DNA from: Bacteroidota bacterium
Lineage (GTDB): Bacteria > Bacteroidota > Bacteroidia > UBA8524
Assembly (NCBI GenBank): GCA_006226545.1
Contig: SBGR01000012.1
Coordinates: 1 to 38,155 of the forward strand
Direction: 5' to 3'
DNA length: 38,155 nt
Below the pieces are notes generated by a model, which ran no database searches, was not told the origin of the DNA, and worked only from the letters and a program-made list of their open reading frames with translations. The translations under genes were made by a program, and so were the position numbers. This document shows, piece after piece, positions 24,137 to 33,671 of the stretch. Each line of letters starts with the position of its first letter. Positions within the stretch are counted from its first letter, which is position 1.

Positions 24137-25730
24137 ATCGGCTTTGCTGTACAAACGGTCTGGAATACCTGTATTGACCGTCTATTTCCACCTGCAGTAG
24201 CAAAATTTGCTGCTGTGCTTCAGGCTGGAGAATAATCTCATATTGGTCCATTTTGGTATCCGAGTAAAATTCAGAAACAACGCGCCCATCTAGTGTGCTG
24301 ATTTTGTAGCGAAGGTGATGCATCGGCTGTTGGTTTAAGTGAATGCGCATGCGGTGTCTGGCCGGATTCGGACTGATTTGCATCTCGATAGGGTTCGGTG
24401 TGCTCATTTTCTGCACGCCTGTGGTTTGATTCGGGTGCACGTATACCGCCTTAATGCGGTTGTCTGCGCTGGTATTGGCAATGGTATTATTGCTAAACGG
24501 GTTGAGCGATGTAGAGCGAATGCCGCCAACGATATACCCAATCAAAATGCTGTCGCCTTGCATGGAATCCAATAGAAGCACTTCATTGTGAATATTAGCC
24601 AAGTTCATCAGGGGAACGAACTCTGCACTCGCGCCGGAGAAGTCGGCCATGCTGGTAGGCAATGCTAATTCTTCCAAGCTGTCTAGCGCATCCAATTTGA
24701 CGATGCTGATGGTTTTAACAAAGGGTACTTGATCGTCTTTGATCAATTGTGCACCATCGTAATAGTATTGGCTCAAGCCTCCGAAAAAGACCATGTAATT
24801 ATCGTCTTTGGCAGCATCGTAAAGGGTAGCGCTGGCACTGTGGTAATGACTCAAATACTGGTTAAAGCTCGTTCGTGGCGTATAGCTCATGGAATCGATA
24901 AAGACAGGATAGAGAAAAGGTAAATCTTGTTGGGCTTGGAAAACACCGCTGGAGATCATTAAACCTACATTGCTATTGTCTTTGGCGTAGGTCATGAGGT
25001 TATAATCACGGCGGTGCAGATGGTTCGCATCGCTCATGGAACGTTTATCACTCACTTGCAAGCCTCCATTTACCTGAACCTTAAACACCCGAACGGCATC
25101 GGTATAGGTTTGGGTATACGTGGCGTTGCCCATCGGGTTATAGCGTCCGTCAAATTGGTGTCCACCAACAAGGTAGAAGTCGTCGCCCAGGTAGGAAAGG
25201 TGTCCGCCGGTAACTGCAAAATAGGGATCTTGAATTTGTTGAATTGCGGCACTGATATCACCACCGGCCAACATGGAATCGGTCAATCTTCCCAATTCAA
25301 TGGTGCAGAGAAAAGGAAATGTTTTGTGGTCTAAGCTGCTGGGTGAATAGGCATAACCTCCGGCGATGTAAAGTGTATCGCCGTTTTGATGAAAGTTCAT
25401 GTTGGTGCTTTGCAAATGCTCCTGCAAATCTTGTGGGAGCACCGTAACGGAGGTTTCAATTACCTGGTCGGTTTGGGTATTCCACAAGATGATTTTTTGG
25501 TTGTTTCCGGCAGTTTGAAAAGCAGCAAAAGGTTGCCGCGGGTGAATGCCATCTGTTCTGCCGCCAACAAAAACCACATAGGAGCCGTGTTGGCCAAAAG
25601 CGAAGGAGTGAATTCCATTGATGCCACTCACGGTTTTATCGGTCAGGCTAAGGCTGAATGGAATTTGGCTTTGGGCCATCGCTAACAAACTAATGAAGCT
25701 TGCAAGCAGAACTGAGATAGATCGAATCAT
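24135..25730 (-). CDS. Kelch-like beta-propeller protein with T9SS C-terminal sorting domain
   Basis: 531-residue secreted protein. It has a signal peptide (residues 1-19, LLAMAQ), then repeated units of the type YVVFVGGRTDG, DTLYIAGGYAY, DDFYLVGGHQF and YMVFFGGLSQYY, in line with kelch-type propeller blades. The last about 85 residues (QISPNPARHRMRIHLNQ ... STLDGRVVSEF ... PFVQQ) form a type IX secretion (Por) sorting domain. It should be exported across the outer membrane and fixed to the cell surface. A CRP-like palindrome lies 32 bases upstream of its start. Confidence 0.82.
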   Translation of the reverse strand: MIRSISVLLASFISLLAMAQSQIPFSLSLTDKTVSGINGIHSFAFGQHGSYVVFVGGRTDGIHPRQPFAAFQTAGNNQKIILWNTQTDQVIETSVTVLPQDLQEHLQSTNMNFHQNGDTLYIAGGYAYSPSSLDHKTFPFLCTIELGRLTDSMLAGGDISAAIQQIQDPYFAVTGGHLSYLGDDFYLVGGHQFDGRYNPMGNATYTQTYTDAVRVFKVQVNGGLQVSDKRSMSDANHLHRRDYNLMTYAKDNSNVGLMISSGVFQAQQDLPFLYPVFIDSMSYTPRTSFNQYLSHYHSASATLYDAAKDDNYMVFFGGLSQYYYDGAQLIKDDQVPFVKTISIVKLDALDSLEELALPTSMADFSGASAEFVPLMNLANIHNEVLLLDSMQGDSILIGYIVGGIRSTSLNPFSNNTIANTSADNRIKAVYVHPNQTTGVQKMSTPNPIEMQISPNPARHRMRIHLNQQPMHHLRYKISTLDGRVVSEFYSDTKMDQYEIILQPEAQQQILLLQVEIDGQYRYSRPFVQQSR

Positions 25731-25761
25731 ACTGCAATTTCCTGTAAGCGAAGTGTTTATA

Positions 25762-25779
25762 ATGTGATTAAAATCACAT
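25762..25779. promoter_or_regulatory. CRP/FNR-like perfect palindrome
   Basis: ATGTGATTAAAATCACAT, 8-2-8 perfect inverted repeat, fitting the TGTGA-N6-TCACA consensus exactly. It sits 32 bases before the kelch-like T9SS gene. A 12-base word of it also occurs ahead of rpoD (4819-4830). The family assignment is by consensus only. Confidence 0.6.
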
Positions 25780-25804
25780 CTCTCCAGAAAGTCCAGTATA
25801 GGTA

Positions 25805-27691
25805 TTAAGAATTGGAATCTTCCTGGAGTTCTTTTGGGGCAGTTTTCAAACGTAATGTAAAAGTAGAGCCGGCATCAGGCTTGCTTTCTGCGGTTAAGGA
25901 GCCACCCATGGCTTCGGCCTGATTACGGGAGATAAACAAACCTACTCCTTTGGCGTCTTCGTTGTGATGGAAGGTCTTGTAGAGTCCAAAGAGCTTGTCG
26001 CCATGCCTTTCCAAGTCAATCCCTATTCCGTTGTCTACAAAATCGAAGCTCAAGTAATCTCCATCCAGCTGACAGCGAATTTCAAGCTGAAGGGGTTTGT
26101 CAGGCGATCGGTATTTGATGGCATTGGAGAGGAGATTGAACAAGATACTGTCGAGGTATGCGGCAACTCCATAGGCTTTGACCTTGTTCTCACAATGAAG
26201 GCTTATCGTAGCATTTGCAGCGTTGAAATCGGTTTCCAGGAGCTTGAGGTTTTTCTCTACAAAGGGCCAAGGGTCTAGCGCCTCCAAATGTTCATTGGTC
26301 TCCAACTGCATGGCCGTAATCTCACTCAAATGGTAAATGGTTTCGTCCAGATTTTCGGAGGCTTGGGTCAGGTGTTTATAGGATTGAAGTTCGCTCACTT
26401 GAGGGGCATCCAGTTTGAGCATGTCAAGCATCAATGCAGTATTGGCAGAGTGTGAGCGAAGGTTATGCGAAACGATATGGGCAAAGTTGATCAAGCGTTC
26501 GTTTTGATCTTGAACTCGTTCCAGCAACCTTTTAGACGCATCGATATTGGTGATCTGGGAGATGAAATGCAGGGGAGTGCCTTCGGCATCCTTTACCAAA
26601 GAAACGGCCAATAGTGCCCAAACAGTCTGTCCCGACTTAGTCAAGTACCGTTTTTCCATTTGGTAGTTATCCATGCTGCCTTCGAGGCATTGTCCGAGCA
26701 GGTCAAGGTCTAGATTGAGATCGTCTGCGTGGGTGATGTCTTGAAATGAACGTTGTTTCAGTTCGGCTTCGGAGTATTCCAAAAAGCGACATAAACTCTG
26801 ATTTACTTGGAGCCACTTGCCATTTAAGCCCACTAAGGCCATGCCAATGGAAGCATATTCAAAGGTTTGCCTGAAGAGGTTTTCGTTTTTTTGGAGCTCG
26901 GTTTCGGTAACTTTACTTTGGTGAATATCTTGAAATAGGCCATAAACGCCAATGGTAGTTCCGTTTACCACTTCTGGAATGCCAACCGATCTAACCCAAT
27001 TTAATTTTCCTTTCGCTGTTTTGATTTGCAAGGTTTCATCAAAATGTTCTCCCTTGTCTATGGCGTTTTTGATAAGCTGAGTTATGCGGTCGCGGTATTT
27101 GCCTTCCGGATAAAAATGGATGGCAGTATCCAATACGGGAGTATACTCTTCCGGCACTTCGTGAATGCGTTTGGTTTCTGAGCTCCACGTTAGTTTTTGA
27201 TTTACCAAGTCGAGCTCCCAGTAGCCAATGCCTGCCAAGTGGTTACTTCGTTCCAAGAATTCCAAGGCGCGCTCGTACCTGAGCCTTACCATATTGTCTG
27301 CGCTTGATTCGTTGGTGCCGAGATTGAAATCAGGATGAATGGTTATCGCAATGAGGCCTTCGCTGTTTTTTTGCGATTCAAGTATGGCAGTTGCTAGTTT
27401 AGGGCTTGGGCTAGCGATGCTTTCTGAATGGGAGGAATTACTGAGAATCGCCTCCGCAAGCTTGGGTGAAAGGTGATTTTTTAGCGCCGCAATCCCTGCA
27501 TCATACCCTGAGATTTCATCAGGCCAATTTGGGAAATAGTACTTGATGGAATCGCTTGCTTGGCTACTTCCGTCGTTTGGGTTTAACAAGAGAAAGGCAA
27601 GGGCAGCATCTTCAGTGCTCATGGAATACTCCGGAAAAGCATTCCAGATTTGAATTAGCAATGTGCGGAGTTTGAATGATTCTCTTGGCAT
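25805..27691 (-). CDS. PAS-domain sensor histidine kinase
   Basis: 628-residue cytosolic two-component kinase. Residues 1-135 are an unfamiliar region. Two PAS domains follow (about 150-260 with GIGYWELDL...; about 270-390 with MALVGLNGKWLQVN). A dimerisation segment carries the phospho-acceptor His409 in FAHIVSHNLRSH. The ATPase domain has LFNLLSNAIKYRSP (N box), VDNGIGIDLERHGDKLFGLYKTFHH and KGVGLFISRNQAEAMGG. No membrane segment is seen, so it senses an internal signal. No response regulator is adjacent. Confidence 0.9.
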   Translation of the reverse strand: MPRESFKLRTLLIQIWNAFPEYSMSTEDAALAFLLLNPNDGSSQASDSIKYYFPNWPDEISGYDAGIAALKNHLSPKLAEAILSNSSHSESIASPSPKLATAILESQKNSEGLIAITIHPDFNLGTNESSADNMVRLRYERALEFLERSNHLAGIGYWELDLVNQKLTWSSETKRIHEVPEEYTPVLDTAIHFYPEGKYRDRITQLIKNAIDKGEHFDETLQIKTAKGKLNWVRSVGIPEVVNGTTIGVYGLFQDIHQSKVTETELQKNENLFRQTFEYASIGMALVGLNGKWLQVNQSLCRFLEYSEAELKQRSFQDITHADDLNLDLDLLGQCLEGSMDNYQMEKRYLTKSGQTVWALLAVSLVKDAEGTPLHFISQITNIDASKRLLERVQDQNERLINFAHIVSHNLRSHSANTALMLDMLKLDAPQVSELQSYKHLTQASENLDETIYHLSEITAMQLETNEHLEALDPWPFVEKNLKLLETDFNAANATISLHCENKVKAYGVAAYLDSILFNLLSNAIKYRSPDKPLQLEIRCQLDGDYLSFDFVDNGIGIDLERHGDKLFGLYKTFHHNEDAKGVGLFISRNQAEAMGGSLTAESKPDAGSTFTLRLKTAPKELQEDSNS

Positions 27692-27943
27692 CAGAGGAGA
27701 AGATAAGCCTAATCGGTAAAAGTCAATCGATGTGCTGAAATTTTCTTTCTCAACTATTATGGGTGTGCTCCTTGAACCAGGTCGCTAGGCTAGGGGCTTA
27801 TAATGAAAAAGCAGCTGCTCCTTGTTTGCCTTGGTGCTTCTGAGTGAGAGGAATCTGCAAGTTCAATCTTGCTAACTCTACCACCTCAAGCGGGCGAAAC
27901 AAAGGGCAACTGCCTTTGAATATGCGTTTGAAGCTGGAAAGGA

Positions 27944-29062
27944 CTAAGCCTTTACAGGTTGTAGTTTACGATCGTAAGTTCCGTTTCCTAGTGCATTTAA
28001 AACGGTGAAATGGCTGCGCAATGCACCCAAGAAAGTTTTATGCTCTAAGTATGGAATGCCATAGGATTCTGCTGTAGACTTCACAATTTTTGAAATCTCT
28101 TTGTAATGGATATGGCAAATATTCGGGAAGAGGTGATGCTCTACCTGGAAGTTCAAGCCTCCAACAAACCAGCTCAAGAAAAAGCTCTCACGAGCGAAGT
28201 TTGAAGTGGTTTTCAATTGGTGGATTGCCCAGTTGTTTTCTACATTACCGTTCTCATCCGGAATCATGAATTCTGTTTCCTCAATAACGTGAGCCGATTG
28301 GAAAATCAAAGCGAGAATCAATCCGCTAACGAAATGCATACCCAAGAAGCCGAGCATGGTTTGCCACCAAGCGATATCCGAAATGAAAATAGGAAGGATA
28401 AGGGTAAGCAATACGTATACAATCTTGAAAAGAATCAAGTGGGTTAAGCTTTGTTTGAAGCTCAATCCTTGACGTTGCAATAAGTTTCTTCTAGAGTAAT
28501 CCATAATCTGTTTGAAGTCTTTCCAGATTACCCAGTAGAGGGTCATGGTTCCGTACAACAATGGAGCGTAAATAACCTGAAAGCGGTAAATGAATTTTCT
28601 CTCTTGTCCCGGACGGAAACGCATTACTTTTTGCTCAATATCTTCGTCGTATCCTTCTACGTTGGTAAAAGAATGGTGAAGTACGTTGTGCTGAATTTTC
28701 CAATTGATATGGTAAGCTCCTAAGAAATTGGAAGTAAAGCCAAGGAGCTTATTGATTTTTTGATTTTTGGAGTAGGATCCGTGGTTGGCATCGTGCATGA
28801 TAGACAAGCCAATGCCTGACATGCCTAGTGCCATAAGGAACCACATAGCCATAACCGGCCAAAGGGAAGAAGCAACCCCGGTAAGGATCATGATGAAGGG
28901 TACGAAGTACAATAGCATCATGAAAATGGTTTTGAAAACCATCTTGCCGTTGGCGTGCTGTGAAATGTTGTTTTCCTTGAAATAATCGCTGACGTTCTTG
29001 CGAAGGGCTTTGATAAATTCTGGCTGTTGTTGGTTGTTGAATTTAACAGTCGGTATATTCAT
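27944..29062 (-). CDS. Acyl-lipid fatty acid desaturase
   Basis: Membrane di-iron desaturase (372 residues). The three His boxes are HDANH (about residues 90-94), HNVLHH (125-130) and QVEHH (306-310), with four hydrophobic helices between. The Q-x-x-HH third box is typical of front-end (delta-5/6-like) or acyl-lipid desaturases, but no cytochrome b5 domain is fused. It would add a double bond to membrane lipids. ATG at 29062 is used because a TATCTTTG promoter lies just before it, inside the longer alternative frame. Confidence 0.9.
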   Translation of the reverse strand: MNIPTVKFNNQQQPEFIKALRKNVSDYFKENNISQHANGKMVFKTIFMMLLYFVPFIMILTGVASSLWPVMAMWFLMALGMSGIGLSIMHDANHGSYSKNQKINKLLGFTSNFLGAYHINWKIQHNVLHHSFTNVEGYDEDIEQKVMRFRPGQERKFIYRFQVIYAPLLYGTMTLYWVIWKDFKQIMDYSRRNLLQRQGLSFKQSLTHLILFKIVYVLLTLILPIFISDIAWWQTMLGFLGMHFVSGLILALIFQSAHVIEETEFMIPDENGNVENNWAIHQLKTTSNFARESFFLSWFVGGLNFQVEHHLFPNICHIHYKEISKIVKSTAESYGIPYLEHKTFLGALRSHFTVLNALGNGTYDRKLQPVKA

Positions 29063-29079
29063 TGGTATTCGAAATTGTT

Positions 29080-29087
29080 CAAAGATA
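29080..29087 (-). promoter_or_regulatory. -7 element of the desaturase gene
   Basis: TATCTTTG on the minus strand, an exact TAnnTTTG, 17 bases before the ATG at 29062. No clear -33 box at the right distance. Confidence 0.5.
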
Positions 29088-29177
29088 AATTTATTCAAGT
29101 GCATAGAATGCACAAGGCAGTAAAAATTCTTGATAAGTAGGAAAAACTTTGAACAAAAACGGAATTGCGGGACTGGC

Positions 29178-29789
29178 TTAGTGTACTTTTATCGCCTTGA
29201 TAATCCGAAAATTACCACCAAAATTAGCCCCTTTATCGCTGAGCACTTTCCAATTTAAATCTTCGCTTAAAGTGTAGAAATTTCGCGTGATATCACTAAA
29301 CAAAAAATGTGTCAGTTTATTCAAGATTCGGCGGAGTATACCGGTGGTTTTCGCTTGATTGAACTTGTCGAAGACCGCAATTTGTCCTCCGGGTTTTAGC
29401 ACGCGGTCCGCTTCATTTAGGCAAGCTACCGGTTCCGGGATAACCGCAACAATCAAATGTAAAATCACAGCGTCAAAAAGGGTATCTTCTAACTCCAGGT
29501 TCTGTCCATCCATCACCCGCGTTTCCAGTTTAACGCCTGTTGCGAGCTTTTGCGATTTACATTTCTCGAGCATAGCCGGAGTGAGGTCAGTGGCTAATAC
29601 TTCAACGCCCTCCGGGATATACGGAAGATCCAAGCCTGTGCCCGCACCCACAAGAAGTACTTTTTGTCCCGCTTGCAGATTCAAAGCTTCAATCGATTTC
29701 CTTCTCGATTCGTTAAAGATGCCTGCAATCCAGTCGTAAATGGGTGCATAAAACGAATACCGAAGCCTATTCCATTTCAGTTCATTCAT
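29178..29789 (-). CDS. SAM-dependent class I methyltransferase
   Basis: 203-residue UbiE/COQ5-like methyltransferase. The SAM-binding motif VLLVGAGTGLDLPYIP is near residue 45, followed by VLATDLTPAML, VMDGQNLELEDTLFDAVILHLI, and RVLKPGGQIAVFDKF. The substrate is unknown. ATG at 29789 is used; it leaves 5 bases after the stop of the upstream lipoprotein gene, so the two are probably one operon. Confidence 0.85.
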   Translation of the reverse strand: MNELKWNRLRYSFYAPIYDWIAGIFNESRRKSIEALNLQAGQKVLLVGAGTGLDLPYIPEGVEVLATDLTPAMLEKCKSQKLATGVKLETRVMDGQNLELEDTLFDAVILHLIVAVIPEPVACLNEADRVLKPGGQIAVFDKFNQAKTTGILRRILNKLTHFLFSDITRNFYTLSEDLNWKVLSDKGANFGGNFRIIKAIKVH

Positions 29790-29794
29790 GGCCT

Positions 29795-30457
29795 TCAGTT
29801 TTTGAAAACGATATGCCAATAGGCTGAAAAAGTATCTTGTTCTGAGCGGATTTTAAGGTTAATGATTTGTCCGCTTTTCAAGTTGTGCTCACTGTCTTTG
29901 CCGCTGCTCTGGTACGACTGCAGTTTTTCCGGTGAGTACAAACGAATAATGTCTTGGTCTTTGATCTGACGGAGGTATTTGTAATACGATTCTTTCGGCC
30001 AGCGAAGTATCCAAATCACTTGTCCATTGGCTAGTTGGCGGTTTTGCCAATTGAGCGATGGGTTTTCCACTTCATTTACCATCACGTGCGTGGAATCCGG
30101 GTCGGGGTTGGCGCTGAAGGCGGCAATCACAACTAAATCGGCAAAAGGATCTTCATGAGCACCTATGCTGGAGCCTCCACTGTTTCGGGTAAGTTCACCA
30201 CTGAAATCGCCTTTTTGAAGTTGTTCTATTTTTCCTTCTAGCCAAAGCTTCTGGTCTGCCTCGTCTATGTTATTGGCAAAATGGTCGTCCATCAAATAAT
30301 ACAGGTACAAGCCGGGTTTGATGGGTTCACTCACTACTTCGGCAGTGAGGGTATCGGTATGGGCCAAACTGTCTTGCTTGGAATCCGAGGCTTCCTCGTT
30401 TCGGATAAAGGGATTGCAAGCCAATAACAGCGGCATCAATAAAAGAAGTTTGTGCAT
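29795..30457 (-). CDS. Unknown lipoprotein
   Basis: 220-residue protein with a lipoprotein signal MHKLLLLMPLLLACNP (lipobox LLAC, Cys14). A Ser/Asp/Glu-rich spacer follows. I do not recognise the mature domain; it contains a conserved-looking stretch GQVIWILRWPKESYYKYLR. It precedes a methyltransferase gene by 5 bases. Function unknown. Confidence 0.7.
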   Translation of the reverse strand: MHKLLLLMPLLLACNPFIRNEEASDSKQDSLAHTDTLTAEVVSEPIKPGLYLYYLMDDHFANNIDEADQKLWLEGKIEQLQKGDFSGELTRNSGGSSIGAHEDPFADLVVIAAFSANPDPDSTHVMVNEVENPSLNWQNRQLANGQVIWILRWPKESYYKYLRQIKDQDIIRLYSPEKLQSYQSSGKDSEHNLKSGQIINLKIRSEQDTFSAYWHIVFKN

Positions 30458-30549
30458 TAGAGAACTATATGGCTTGCAAGTTAAACGCTTCGGTAGTTTA
30501 ATCTTTCGTCATCAGACCTACGTTCAATTTTAGAAGGTATAAGGTTGGG

Positions 30550-31227
30550 CTAATTCTGAGCGAACAAAGGAATTGTCCAGCGAACAGAAGCGCTGAGCGA
30601 ACTGATTTTTACCGATCCGGCAATTCTAACTTGATCTACTGAAGGCCATTTGGCTATAGGCTGAAATTGCCCGTAGTATTCCAGATGAAACCCGATACCT
30701 TGGGTGCCTATCTTACGCTGAATGCCTAAGTTTCCGAAATAACTTGCTTGTAGATTTTGTATATCTCCTTTCTGCTTGAGCGTATCAAATTCATTGTTCA
30801 TGTAGGTGATATAGCCCATTCCTAATCCTATTCCATAACTCAGATTCCAATTTGCATTCAGTTTGCTCTGGCGGCGCAACTGGCTGGTTACCTGCAATTG
30901 ATCCAAATAGGCGGAAATAACTGTTTGGTCTTGCGTTTGGTTGTTGGTTAAAACATCGCGGCCACCGCTTCTGAAGTAATGAATACCGGATACCCACTGA
31001 AAGGAACCTTTGAGTTGATGTCCGTAATTGGCTTGGAGTCCGAATCCCGGGAATGGATTGTTAAAATAAGAGATCTGCTTGGCATCGGATTCACCGATCT
31101 TCCAATTCATTTTTCCAAAGTTTATTCCACTGGAAAATTCCAAGAATTGAGCATGTGATGTTAAAGAGAGCACTCCAAAGGTGCAAACAAGAATAATTTT
31201 AGTTAGTGGGCGAATCAACATTTTCAT
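30550..31227 (-). CDS. Outer-membrane beta-barrel protein (PorT-like)
   Basis: 225-residue exported barrel. The signal peptide ends SHAQ near residue 27. Mature strands such as FLEFSSGINFGKMNW, FGLQANYGHQL and GIGLGMGYITYMN are typical of the outer-membrane beta-barrel family seen in Bacteroidota. ATG at 31227 is chosen over an upstream GTG. It is not in an obvious operon with the flavoprotein gene upstream. Function unknown. Confidence 0.75.
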   Translation of the reverse strand: MKMLIRPLTKIILVCTFGVLSLTSHAQFLEFSSGINFGKMNWKIGESDAKQISYFNNPFPGFGLQANYGHQLKGSFQWVSGIHYFRSGGRDVLTNNQTQDQTVISAYLDQLQVTSQLRRQSKLNANWNLSYGIGLGMGYITYMNNEFDTLKQKGDIQNLQASYFGNLGIQRKIGTQGIGFHLEYYGQFQPIAKWPSVDQVRIAGSVKISSLSASVRWTIPLFAQN

Positions 31228-31301
31228 AGGTGTATACTTACTTAACACGACCTATAACGCGAAGGTTTTACGTTAAGTGTTTACACAAAGAAAAAATATT
31301 A

Positions 31302-32870
31302 TCACTTCTCCTCGTGGTATTCCTCTTCGGTATTGATTTCCCAAAGATTGCTTTTATCGGTGCGTCCGGATAGGATATTGTCTACGGCAGCCATGGCCGT
31401 GAGCATACTGTGGTCTTGGTTATTGTATTTGTGCATGCCGTTGCGGCCCACCGGAAACAGGTTGGTAAACCCATTCAGGTAATCGCGGAGCACATGGAAA
31501 CGGTTATAGGTTCCGAAATAGGCCGGATAGGTTTTCGGCACACGTAAGACGCAGGCATCCAAAACATCGCTCGAATGAATGATGCCCACTTCGTCGAGTT
31601 CTTTTTTACCTAAAGTGATGAGGTTTTCATCGCTCTCAGACCAAATTGGGTCGGTGTCTTTGCAGAAGTATTCCAAGCCCAGCCAAACGGTGCCCGGCTC
31701 TTTCACTAAATACGGACTCCAATTGTTGAATATCTGCAATCGCCCGATGATCACACCCGGCTCTTGCATGTAAATCCAGTTGTCTTGAATCAGCTTGGGT
31801 GCTTGCGGATGGTCTTCTTTGATGCGAAGGTCTTTCAGCAATAAGCCAACGGTGAAGAAATCGCGGTATTCCAATCCTTCTGCTACTTCCACTACTTCGC
31901 TCGATTTCTCCGCTTCCAAAACAGCTACCAGTTCTTTTACCGGCATGGTGCTGAAGAAATAATCGCCTTCCAATTCCATGCTGTCGCCGGCTTGATTTAC
32001 GGCGCGTACCTTGGTGATCTGACCGTCTTTGCTCCAAATGCGGTCTACTTTATACCCCATGTGCAGCTCGGCGCCTTTTTGCAAAACTTCGTCGCGCACG
32101 GTTTCCCAAAGCTGTCCCGGGCCTAGTTTCGGGTATAAGAATCGCTCAATAAGTGAAGTCTCTTTTCCTTTTTGAGCGATGTCGCCCTTCTTTTCAAACA
32201 GGCTGGTTACAAAGTTCCAAAGGGCACTTTTCAGATTCAGTCCTTTGATGCGCTGACGGCCCCAATCTGAACTGATATCGCTACAGGCTCTGCCCCATAC
32301 TTTTTCAGTGTATTCTTTGAAGAAGGTGAGGTAAAGTTCTTTGCCAAAGCGGTTGATGAAGAAATGCTCCAGGTTCTCCTCTTTACGAATAGGGAAGAGG
32401 GTATAACGCAGGTAACTCACGCCGATTTTCACCATCTTCCACATGCCTAATTTCTTGATGGTATCGGTATTCAGCTTCACCGGATAATCAAAGAATTGCT
32501 TGTCGTAGTAGATGCGCGACTTCCTATTTCTTACCAGCATCACCCTATCTGGGTCAGTGGCTGCAAAAGGGTTATCGATGTGTTTCTGTTTGCCGTGGTA
32601 GGTGATGTCGATGCTTTCGCCCTTTTCTGCAGCGATGGGCAATATCTTCATCCACCAGTCCATCACCCGGTCTGATTTAGAGAAGAAGCGGTGGCCACCG
32701 ATGTCGATGCGGTTGCCTTTGTAATTTACCGTTCTTGCGATGCCACCCACGTATTCCGGGTCGGCTTCAATCAAGATAGGCTGGATGTCGCTGCGGTTCA
32801 CCAACTCATAAGCGGCAGTCAGACCGGCCGGTCCGGCCCCAATGATTATGGCTTTCTTTTTTTGCGACAT
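31302..32870 (-). CDS. FAD-dependent oxidoreductase, UDP-galactopyranose mutase-like
   Basis: 522-residue flavoprotein of the amine-oxidase/UGM-like group. The dinucleotide site [18 protein letters not shown] is at residues 6-23, followed by the acidic ribose-binding ILIEAD and the GGHRFFSKS loop. The C-terminus contains [18 protein letters not shown]. Relatives lie in polysaccharide loci and may act on nucleotide or lipid-linked sugars; others are annotated as protoporphyrinogen oxidase-like. The reaction is not settled. A TACCTTCG element lies 5 bases before the ATG. Confidence 0.8.
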   Translation of the reverse strand: MSQKKKAIIIGAGPAGLTAAYELVNRSDIQPILIEADPEYVGGIARTVNYKGNRIDIGGHRFFSKSDRVMDWWMKILPIAAEKGESIDITYHGKQKHIDNPFAATDPDRVMLVRNRKSRIYYDKQFFDYPVKLNTDTIKKLGMWKMVKIGVSYLRYTLFPIRKEENLEHFFINRFGKELYLTFFKEYTEKVWGRACSDISSDWGRQRIKGLNLKSALWNFVTSLFEKKGDIAQKGKETSLIERFLYPKLGPGQLWETVRDEVLQKGAELHMGYKVDRIWSKDGQITKVRAVNQAGDSMELEGDYFFSTMPVKELVAVLEAEKSSEVVEVAEGLEYRDFFTVGLLLKDLRIKEDHPQAPKLIQDNWIYMQEPGVIIGRLQIFNNWSPYLVKEPGTVWLGLEYFCKDTDPIWSESDENLITLGKKELDEVGIIHSSDVLDACVLRVPKTYPAYFGTYNRFHVLRDYLNGFTNLFPVGRNGMHKYNNQDHSMLTAMAAVDNILSGRTDKSNLWEINTEEEYHEEK

Positions 32871-32875
32871 GGCCG

Positions 32876-32883
32876 CGAAGGTA
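32876..32883 (-). promoter_or_regulatory. -7 element (TACCTTCG) of the flavoprotein gene
   Basis: One base from TAnnTTTG and only 5 bases before the ATG at 32870. Predicts a leaderless mRNA. Confidence 0.45.
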
Positions 32884-32921
32884 CAAAAAGGAAAGGCTTG
32901 CTGCTACGGAAAATACAGTAG

Positions 32922-33671
32922 TTAACGGCTAAGCCACTGGCGCAGTTCGGGAGCCTTATCGCGACTCACCATTACTTCATCATCCGGCGCCTTGGGTTCC
33001 AAGAATAACTTCATTTTGCCGTTAAAGGAGGGCCGAAGCTCTTTAACCGATTTGGCTGAAACGAGGTAAGACCTGTTCGCTCTGAAGAAATTGTTTGGGT
33101 TGAGCTGCTGTTCTAGAGCATCCAAGGTTTCGTCTACCATGAATTGTTCTTTGCTGTGGGCCACCAAAACCACGTGTTTGGCTTGGGCGTGAAAGAAGGC
33201 GATGTCTTCCACTTGAATCGGAATCAGGCTTTCGCCTTTTTTAAGGAGGAAGCGGTTTTTATAGGTTCTTGGTTGAAGGTTTTCCAGTAGTTTATCGAGT
33301 TGTGCAGCATTGGGGCCTTGGTGCTGTTTGAATTTAGCGATGGCCTTGCTCAACTCTTCCTGTACTATTGGTTTGAGAAGGTAGTCGATGCTATTTTCCT
33401 TAAAGGCCTGCAGCGCATACTCATCGTAGGCTGTGGTGAAGATGATCGACGATGTGATTTTCTTGTGCTGTAAGATTTCAAAGCTGATGCCATCGCTCAG
33501 CTGAACATCCAGTAGCAGCAGGTCGGGAGCTGTATGGCTGTCAAACCACCTAAGTGCCGATTCTACGCTATCCAGAACGCCTAGTATTTGAAGTTCCGGA
33601 TCAATTTCACGAATCATCTTTTCCAGTCGTCTGGCCGCCGGGGCCTCGTCTTCAATAATCAGGCAGTTCAT
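32922..33671 (-). CDS. LytTR-family response regulator
   Basis: 249-residue two-component regulator. The receiver domain has IIEDE at the N-terminus and phospho-acceptor Asp55 (LLLLDVQLSDG), with the switch residues in FTTAYDEYALQAF. A linker leads to a LytTR DNA-binding domain (about residues 145-245: IPIQVEDIAFFHAQAKHVVLV, NFFRANRSYLVS, MVSRDKAPELRQWL). It follows its likely partner kinase with a 4-base overlap. Confidence 0.93.
   Translation of the reverse strand: MNCLIIEDEAPAARRLEKMIREIDPELQILGVLDSVESALRWFDSHTAPDLLLLDVQLSDGISFEILQHKKITSSIIFTTAYDEYALQAFKENSIDYLLKPIVQEELSKAIAKFKQHQGPNAAQLDKLLENLQPRTYKNRFLLKKGESLIPIQVEDIAFFHAQAKHVVLVAHSKEQFMVDETLDALEQQLNPNNFFRANRSYLVSAKSVKELRPSFNGKMKLFLEPKAPDDEVMVSRDKAPELRQWLSR

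Noticed and set aside
24339-25685. Several plus-strand ORFs opposite the T9SS gene
   Set aside because: They are antisense shadows of a real long gene; none has a plausible product.
27843-27900. tRNA-like fragment (GCAAG-TTCAAT-CTTGC stem-loop and CTCTACCACCT)
   Set aside because: The loop has six bases and no acceptor stem, D-arm or T-arm can be drawn on either strand. It is more likely chance similarity.
31240-31278. ACTTAAC / GTTAAGT inverted repeat before the PorT-like gene
   Set aside because: Seven-bp arms with a long spacer and no link to start codon or promoter; too weak to interpret.
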